A DNA stretch of 7,228 nt, from contig CAZGHI010000065.1 in the NCBI GenBank assembly GCA_964525565.1, forward strand, positions 1 through 7,228. Direction: 5' to 3'. This stretch comes from OLB6 sp964525565 (GTDB lineage: Bacteria > Bacteroidota > Ignavibacteria > Kapaibacteriales > Kapaibacteriaceae). The notes beneath the pieces are model-generated. The model had not been told where the DNA came from, did no database searches, and saw only the letters and a program-made list of their open reading frames with translations. Of this stretch, positions 1 through 4,419 are shown piece by piece. A program made the position numbers and the translations under genes. The number at the start of each line of letters is the position of its first letter. The first letter of the stretch is position 1.

Positions 1-1
1 C

Positions 2-145
2 AATGTCGAAACAATCGCGGGAACTAGGATTATCCTTGTTGACGACGTGTTTACCACCGGCGCCACTCTCAATAACGCTGCTATGGAGCTGCTTGAGGCG
101 GGAGCACGAAGAGTTGATTGTGCAGTGCTGTGTGCAACAGTTTAA
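2..145 (+). CDS. ComF-family phosphoribosyltransferase, C-terminal fragment
   Basis: Only the last 47 codons and the TAA stop lie in the window; the 5' part is off the left edge. The frame reads ...TRIILVDDVFTTGATLNNAA... and ends ...DCAVLCATV. The hydrophobic strand followed by VDDVFTTGATL is the PRPP-binding loop of type I phosphoribosyltransferases (two acidic residues, then TTGAT). The following helix and 'EAGARRVD' strand are typical of the end of ComF-like proteins. ComF proteins are linked to DNA uptake in competent bacteria, but most homologues have no tested substrate. Other type I phosphoribosyltransferases share the loop, although in many of them more sequence follows it. The family call is fairly sure; the specific function is not. 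The gene lies 54 bp upstream of ndh on the same strand, so a shared transcript is possible. Confidence 0.8.
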   Translation, partial: NVETIAGTRIILVDDVFTTGATLNNAAMELLEAGARRVDCAVLCATV

Positions 146-199
146 ACTCTGTCTGATGCATCGAAACTATCTAGCCACAACTCCGTAAGTATTGCTGCT
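146..199 (+). other. Short intergenic gap, no clear signal
   Basis: These 54 bp separate the phosphoribosyltransferase stop from the ndh start. I see no hairpin with a T-tract, no good sigma-70 pair, no exact TAnnTTTG box and no Shine-Dalgarno sequence before the ndh ATG. The two genes may be co-transcribed. Confidence 0.5.
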
Positions 200-1522
200 A
201 TGCCAACTGGAACAAAACTTCGTGTCGTTATCGTGGGTGGTGGATTTGGCGGACTTGCCGCAGCCCAAAATCTGAATAGTCCGCGGATATCAGTAACACT
301 GATTGACCGAACAAACCACCACCTCTTTCAGCCACTCTTGTATCAGGTTGCAACTGCTGCACTTTCTCCAGGCGACATTGCTCAGCCACTGCGTGCCATC
401 CTTCGCGGACGTAACAATGTTCAGGTAGTGATGGACACAGTTACATCTGTAGATCTTGTGCAGAATCTTGTTGTGGGAGTACATGGTTCCTACCCCTTCG
501 ACCGTTTGATTCTGGCTCCCGGTGCACGTCATTCATATTTCGGAAACAGCACTTGGGAAGAGTTTGCACCCGGACTTAAAACGTTGGAAGATGCTCTTGA
601 CATTCGAAACCGCATACTAACCGCCTTCGAACGGGCCGATGAATGTTCCGATGTTAATGCGCTACGCAAGCATCTGCGTTTTGTTGTTGTTGGTGGCGGT
701 CCCACCGGAGTTGAAATGGCTGGTGCCATTGCTGAGATTGCTCTGAAAACGATGTTGCCGGATTTCCCCCGCATCACACGGTCCGATGTAACCGTGCTTC
801 TGGTGGAAGCTTCTCATCGCCTGCTCACATCGTTCCATACAACGTTATCTAAAAGCGCGGAACAGCAACTCAGTGCCTTGGGTGTTCGCGTGTTGCTTGG
901 AACAAGGGTTGCAGAAATCACACCCGATCGCGTTGTCCTGAAGTCATCAAACAACGACTTCGATATCGAAACAAATTGCGTGATTTGGGCTGCTGGCAAT
1001 CAGGCGTCGCCACTCGTATCCATGCTCCCAACACCTACCGACAAACAAGGTCGAGCAATTGTACAGCCTAACTGTTCCTTGCCAGACTACCCTCACGTTT
1101 TTGTGATTGGCGATGCAGCCCGATTCGAACAAGCCGATGGGACGCCGCTTCCGGGTGTTGCTCAGACAGCCATGCAAATGGGGGTGTACGTTGCTAAGCA
1201 CATAGTATCTGACGTGAGCACGTTGCATCCTGCCCCAGCCCCTTTCCGGTACAAAGATCTTGGCTCTATGGCCACGATCGGGCGCGCCAAGGCAATCATG
1301 GAAATTGGAAGAATTCGTGCTTCTGGCTTTGTAGCCTGGGCCTCGTGGGCAGTGCTGCACATTTTTAAGCTGATATCATTCCGGAACCGGTTAAAGGTTC
1401 TTATCGAATGGATGTGGTACTATGTGAGCTATCAACCGGGTGCTCGTATCCTATACCGTGCTAATTTACCGGATGCATCCACGCACCAACAGAACCTCAC
1501 AACCGATCTGCATGAGCCGTAG
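200..1522 (+). CDS. ndh: Type II NADH:quinone oxidoreductase (NDH-2)
   Basis: This single-subunit FAD enzyme oxidises NADH and passes electrons to the membrane quinone pool without pumping protons. The 440 residues fit the family length. The FAD-binding Rossmann motif VVIVGGGFGGLAAA is at residues 9-22, and NHHLFQPLLYQVATAALSPG follows at 39-58. The second dinucleotide motif VVVGGGPTGVEMAGAIAE (162-179) binds NADH and contains the conserved Glu172. VFVIGDAA (300-307) is the second FAD contact, and LPGVAQTAMQMG (317-328) carries the AQxAxQ quinone-site motif. The C-terminus (about 376-415) has the amphipathic, Trp-rich helices with FRNR that anchor NDH-2 to the cytoplasmic face of the membrane. 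The start is the ATG just before the first beta strand; no Shine-Dalgarno sequence precedes it. The 3' end overlaps the next gene by 11 nt, which suggests translational coupling. I am sure of the family. Confidence 0.95.
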   Translation: MPTGTKLRVVIVGGGFGGLAAAQNLNSPRISVTLIDRTNHHLFQPLLYQVATAALSPGDIAQPLRAILRGRNNVQVVMDTVTSVDLVQNLVVGVHGSYPFDRLILAPGARHSYFGNSTWEEFAPGLKTLEDALDIRNRILTAFERADECSDVNALRKHLRFVVVGGGPTGVEMAGAIAEIALKTMLPDFPRITRSDVTVLLVEASHRLLTSFHTTLSKSAEQQLSALGVRVLLGTRVAEITPDRVVLKSSNNDFDIETNCVIWAAGNQASPLVSMLPTPTDKQGRAIVQPNCSLPDYPHVFVIGDAARFEQADGTPLPGVAQTAMQMGVYVAKHIVSDVSTLHPAPAPFRYKDLGSMATIGRAKAIMEIGRIRASGFVAWASWAVLHIFKLISFRNRLKVLIEWMWYYVSYQPGARILYRANLPDASTHQQNLTTDLHEP

Positions 1523-1586
1523 TCTGTTAGACATAACGCTAGGCATCGTTCTCCTTGGCGCATTCGCGATTGGGAATGTTCATGCG
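1512..1586 (+). other. Predicted Sec signal peptide of the aminopeptidase P
   Basis: Residues 1-25 have a short arginine-containing N-region, a hydrophobic stretch (LLDITLGIVLLGAFAIG) and a V-H-A | Q-Q cleavage site that fits the small-x-Ala rule. There is no Cys at +1, so it is not a lipoprotein. The cleavage position is read by eye. Confidence 0.75.
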
Positions 1587-2996
1587 CAGCAGTTTCCTTA
1601 TACAGTTCATGAAACCGATGGCATACCAGCGCACGTTTATGCCGAACGACGTGCACGACTGCTTGATAGCCTGCCACCACGAAGTATCGCAATTGTTCTC
1701 AGCGCCGATATTCGCAACCGGCAGAACGACGTGGACTACGAGTACCGGCAGAACAGCGACCTGCTCTACCTTACTGGTTTTCCGTATCCACACTGCGTCC
1801 TTGTTTTGTGTAAAGAACCAGTGGTAGTAAGGGGCGTAGAAACCCGCGAACTGTTCTTCGTGCGCAAAAGAAATGCTGAACGCGAACTGTGGCAAGGTGT
1901 GGTGGCGGGACCAACCGAGGCAGAACAGGTTTATGGCCTTGTTCCATCACTCCCCATGGACCAGCTTACCGAAGTGTTGGATGGAATCATGGGTGCCGAC
2001 AATGCCAGTCGAGGTAAACACACTGAGCAGCCCGGCCTGGAACCATCACTACCAAGCCAGATACTTGGCGGACCGGTTGATACGGTATTCATTGCCGGCT
2101 GGGCTACAAAGAGCGTTCCTATGCCTATTCTGGGACGCAATCTGTATGTTGACTCCGCAATTAAGAAAGCCTTAGCTGATAAGTATAAAAATGTAGTAAC
2201 CGTTGCCATGATTCCCGGACTCGTGTCTATGCGCGAGGTGAAAGACAGTCACGAACTGCGGTTAATACAAAAGGCGGTTGACATAACCGTTCAAGGACAT
2301 CGCGCTGCACTCCGCGCCGTCCGGCCAGGCATGCGCGAATACGAAATCGAGGCTGAAATTGAATACGTTTTTAAAAAACTTGGAGCAGAAGATGTTGGGT
2401 ATCCAAGTATCGTTGGGAGTCACTACAATGCCTGCATCCTGCATTACACCAGCAATCGCCGAGCAACGCACATCGGCGACCTTGTGTTGGCAGATTGTGG
2501 AGCCGAATATCATGGTTACACTGCAGACGTAACCAGGACATTCCCGGTGAACGGACGATTCACACCAGACCAGCGTACCATTTATAACATTGTGCTCGAG
2601 GCTCAAGACAGCGGTATTGCAGCGTGCACTGTTGGTGCAGACTTTAAAGATCCCCATAACGCTGCAATGTCTGTAATCGGCAGACGACTACAAGAACTCA
2701 ACATCATAGACCAGCCTGCGAAGGCAAAAACGTATTTCATGCATGGAACATCCCATTACCTTGGGTTAGATGTGCATGACCCGGGTACGAGGGGACCACT
2801 AAAACCGAATACTGTTCTCACGGTTGAACCCGGCATTTACATTGCAGAAGGATCGGATTGTGATCCTCGCTGGTGGAATATCGGCATCCGTATTGAAGAC
2901 GACATTCTTGTTACACAACAAGGTCCCGTAAACATGTCGGCAAGTCTGGCGCGAACGCCTGAAGACGTCGAAGCTGAGATCGCAGGAGGCAGGTAA
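1512..2996 (+). CDS. pepP: Exported Xaa-Pro aminopeptidase P (M24B metallopeptidase)
   Basis: This enzyme removes an N-terminal residue that is followed by proline, using two metal ions. With the ATG at 1512 the protein has 494 residues. It begins with a signal peptide (MSRS, a hydrophobic core at 5-21, then VHA before QQ), so it should act outside the cytoplasm. The AMP_N domain spans about 35-200, with YRQNSDLLYLTGF at 78-90. The pita-bread catalytic domain follows. Comparison with E. coli PepP places all five metal ligands: Asp328 and Asp339 in ADCGAEYHGYTADVTRTF, His415 in HGTSHYLGLDVHD, Glu439 in LTVEPGIY and Glu462 in GIRIEDDI. The substrate-shuttling histidines 411 and 422 are also present. 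A loose, low-complexity linker at about 161-190 looks like an insertion. An upstream ATG at 1440 would bury the signal peptide and overlap ndh by 83 nt, so I rejected it. The protein is full length with no missing key residue. Confidence 0.93.
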   Translation: MSRSLLDITLGIVLLGAFAIGNVHAQQFPYTVHETDGIPAHVYAERRARLLDSLPPRSIAIVLSADIRNRQNDVDYEYRQNSDLLYLTGFPYPHCVLVLCKEPVVVRGVETRELFFVRKRNAERELWQGVVAGPTEAEQVYGLVPSLPMDQLTEVLDGIMGADNASRGKHTEQPGLEPSLPSQILGGPVDTVFIAGWATKSVPMPILGRNLYVDSAIKKALADKYKNVVTVAMIPGLVSMREVKDSHELRLIQKAVDITVQGHRAALRAVRPGMREYEIEAEIEYVFKKLGAEDVGYPSIVGSHYNACILHYTSNRRATHIGDLVLADCGAEYHGYTADVTRTFPVNGRFTPDQRTIYNIVLEAQDSGIAACTVGADFKDPHNAAMSVIGRRLQELNIIDQPAKAKTYFMHGTSHYLGLDVHDPGTRGPLKPNTVLTVEPGIYIAEGSDCDPRWWNIGIRIEDDILVTQQGPVNMSASLARTPEDVEAEIAGGR

Positions 2997-3057
2997 TCCG
3001 GCAATACATGGCCTACCTGAAAACATGCTGTGATATCGCATCATCCTAGTTTTGCCT
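2997..3057 (+). other. Intergenic gap before glmM
   Basis: These 61 bp are the largest gap between two complete genes here. The gap contains a TAGTTTTG box near its right end and the imperfect 12-bp palindrome TGTGATATCGCA (3029-3040). A CAGGTA/TACCTG inverted repeat spans the aminopeptidase stop and the gap, but it has an 18-nt loop and no T-tract, so it is not a convincing terminator. No Shine-Dalgarno sequence is visible. Confidence 0.4.
3047..3054 (+). promoter_or_regulatory. Possible Bacteroidota-type -7 box (TAnnTTTG) before glmM
   Basis: TAGTTTTG matches the Bacteroidetes -7 consensus TAnnTTTG exactly. A matching -33 TTTG is not seen at the usual distance. The box ends only 3 nt before the ATG at 3058, so transcription from it would start at or very near the start codon and give a leaderless mRNA. 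An 8-bp match with four fixed T/G positions can occur by chance. Confidence 0.25.
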
Positions 3058-4419
3058 ATGCCTATTCTACGATCTGTTTCCGGCTTGCGGGCCACCCTTG
3101 GCTCGGATCTTACCCCATCACTCATTGCACAACATGTTGCAGCAGCGTCGTCTTTGTTGCCCGACGGACCCATTGCTGTTGGAACTGACGGCAGGCCAAG
3201 TGGTAAGTGGATAGAAGATATCGTTGTTGGTACACTCCGAGCTTGTGGACGCACTGTTCGCATTCTTGGCATGGTACCAACTCCAACTGTTCAACTTCTC
3301 GTAGAACACAGCGATGCAGCCGGAGGAATAGTGATTACTGCTTCGCACAACCCAGCAGAGTGGAATGGACTAAAGTTTGTTGGTCAGGATGGAATTTTTG
3401 TTTCTCCCGAACTGTCGTTGCAGATCTATGAAAAGGCAGCATCACGGGAAACCGGTTTACAAGCACAACAGCAAGCCGGCAACGTAGTTCGTGACACTAC
3501 AGCCATAAGCGAACACCTGCACCGCATTCGAAAGCTGGATGTAGCGCAAGGGTTACAGCTACACACTTCTGATGTTGTAGTGGTAGATGCTGTGAATGGG
3601 TCAGGCTCGTTCATTGTTCCTAAGCTCCTTCAGCAGCTCGGGTACAACGTAATCAGCATCAATTGTGATGGTTCGGGAAACTTCACCCATCCACCTGAAC
3701 CAATACCGGAAAACCTTACCGAGCTTGGAAACAGTGTTTTAGCATACAATGCCGCTTTTGGTGTGGCTGTTGACCCTGATGCCGACCGTCTTGTTCTTGT
3801 TGGCGCCGATGGCAATCCCATCGGCGAGGAGTACACCATAACTCTTGCCACGCTGGCGGCGCTCACACACCACAGGCAAGTAGCCTCAACCCCGGCTCAT
3901 GTTGTTGTTAACTACAGTACAACGCGCATGGTGGACGATGTTGCCTCACGGTTCGGCGCAACAGTGCATCGTTCAGCCGTTGGTGAAATCAACGTTGTAC
4001 GAAAGATGCAGAACGTAAAGGCAATTATCGGCGGAGAAGGTAGCGGTGGTGTAATCTATCCGTCGTGCCATAGCGGACGCGACGCCATGGTTGGCTTAGC
4101 GCTAATTGCGAGCCACCTCAGAAAACATAACGTCTCGTTGCAGGAAGCATGCCGTGATATTCCACGATTTGCAATGGTGAAAACAAAAAAAACTGTTAGT
4201 GCAGATGTGCATCTCAAGACAGTGCTGGACAGGTGCGCAGCAGCATTTCCCGAGGCAACATCTTCGTGGGAAGACGGACTTCATTTAGCATGGGATAACC
4301 GCTGGGCGCATATCCGTGCATCCAATACCGAACCTGTTGTTCGCATCATTGCTGAAGCCCCCTCCGCCCACGAAGCGGATCAGCTCATACATCATCTGAT
4401 GGCACAACTTGCACCATAA
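3058..4419 (+). CDS. glmM: Phosphoglucosamine mutase (alpha-D-phosphohexomutase family)
   Basis: GlmM converts glucosamine-6-phosphate to glucosamine-1-phosphate on the way to UDP-GlcNAc, the precursor of peptidoglycan and lipopolysaccharide. From the ATG at 3058 it has 453 residues, the normal family length. All four active-site loops are visible: the phosphoserine loop ITASHNPAEWNGLKF (catalytic Ser96), the Mg2+ loop VAVDPDADRL (Asp239, Asp241, Asp243), the sugar-binding loop IIGGEGSGGVIYP (about 324-335) and the phosphate loop RASNTEPVVRI (420-430). The N-terminus MPILRSVSGLRATLG and the EGSGG form of the sugar loop resemble the GlmM-annotated proteins of Bacteroidota and of archaea more than E. 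coli GlmM, so phosphomannomutase or phosphoglucomutase activity cannot be excluded. A TTG at 3052 is in frame but less likely as the start. The stop overlaps the next start by one base (TAATG). Confidence 0.88.
   Translation: MPILRSVSGLRATLGSDLTPSLIAQHVAAASSLLPDGPIAVGTDGRPSGKWIEDIVVGTLRACGRTVRILGMVPTPTVQLLVEHSDAAGGIVITASHNPAEWNGLKFVGQDGIFVSPELSLQIYEKAASRETGLQAQQQAGNVVRDTTAISEHLHRIRKLDVAQGLQLHTSDVVVVDAVNGSGSFIVPKLLQQLGYNVISINCDGSGNFTHPPEPIPENLTELGNSVLAYNAAFGVAVDPDADRLVLVGADGNPIGEEYTITLATLAALTHHRQVASTPAHVVVNYSTTRMVDDVASRFGATVHRSAVGEINVVRKMQNVKAIIGGEGSGGVIYPSCHSGRDAMVGLALIASHLRKHNVSLQEACRDIPRFAMVKTKKTVSADVHLKTVLDRCAAAFPEATSSWEDGLHLAWDNRWAHIRASNTEPVVRIIAEAPSAHEADQLIHHLMAQLAP

Noticed and set aside
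947..1360. Long open frame on the minus strand inside ndh
   Set aside because: It lies wholly within a well-conserved NDH-2 gene and its translation shows no recognisable domain; it is a shadow frame.
1440..1511. Upstream in-frame ATG for the aminopeptidase, adding 24 residues
   Set aside because: It would overlap ndh by 83 nt and place a polar stretch in front of a clear signal peptide. The ATG at 1512 gives a normal signal-peptide start.
2990..3019. CAGGTA...TACCTG inverted repeat as a terminator after the aminopeptidase
   Set aside because: The stem is only 6 bp with an 18-nt loop, and it is followed by AAAACATG rather than a T-tract.
3052..3057. TTG start two codons upstream of the glmM ATG
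   Set aside because: ATG is the commoner start and begins at the conserved MPILRSVSG; the TTG overlaps the putative promoter box.
2799..3272. 157-codon minus-strand frame across the aminopeptidase end, the gap and the glmM start
   Set aside because: It is antisense to conserved motifs of both genes and has a low-complexity, Arg/Ser-rich translation typical of shadow frames.
4185..4192. A8 run in glmM as a programmed frameshift site
   Set aside because: It encodes ordinary Lys codons in a gene expected to be essential. There is no useful alternative frame or stimulatory structure nearby.
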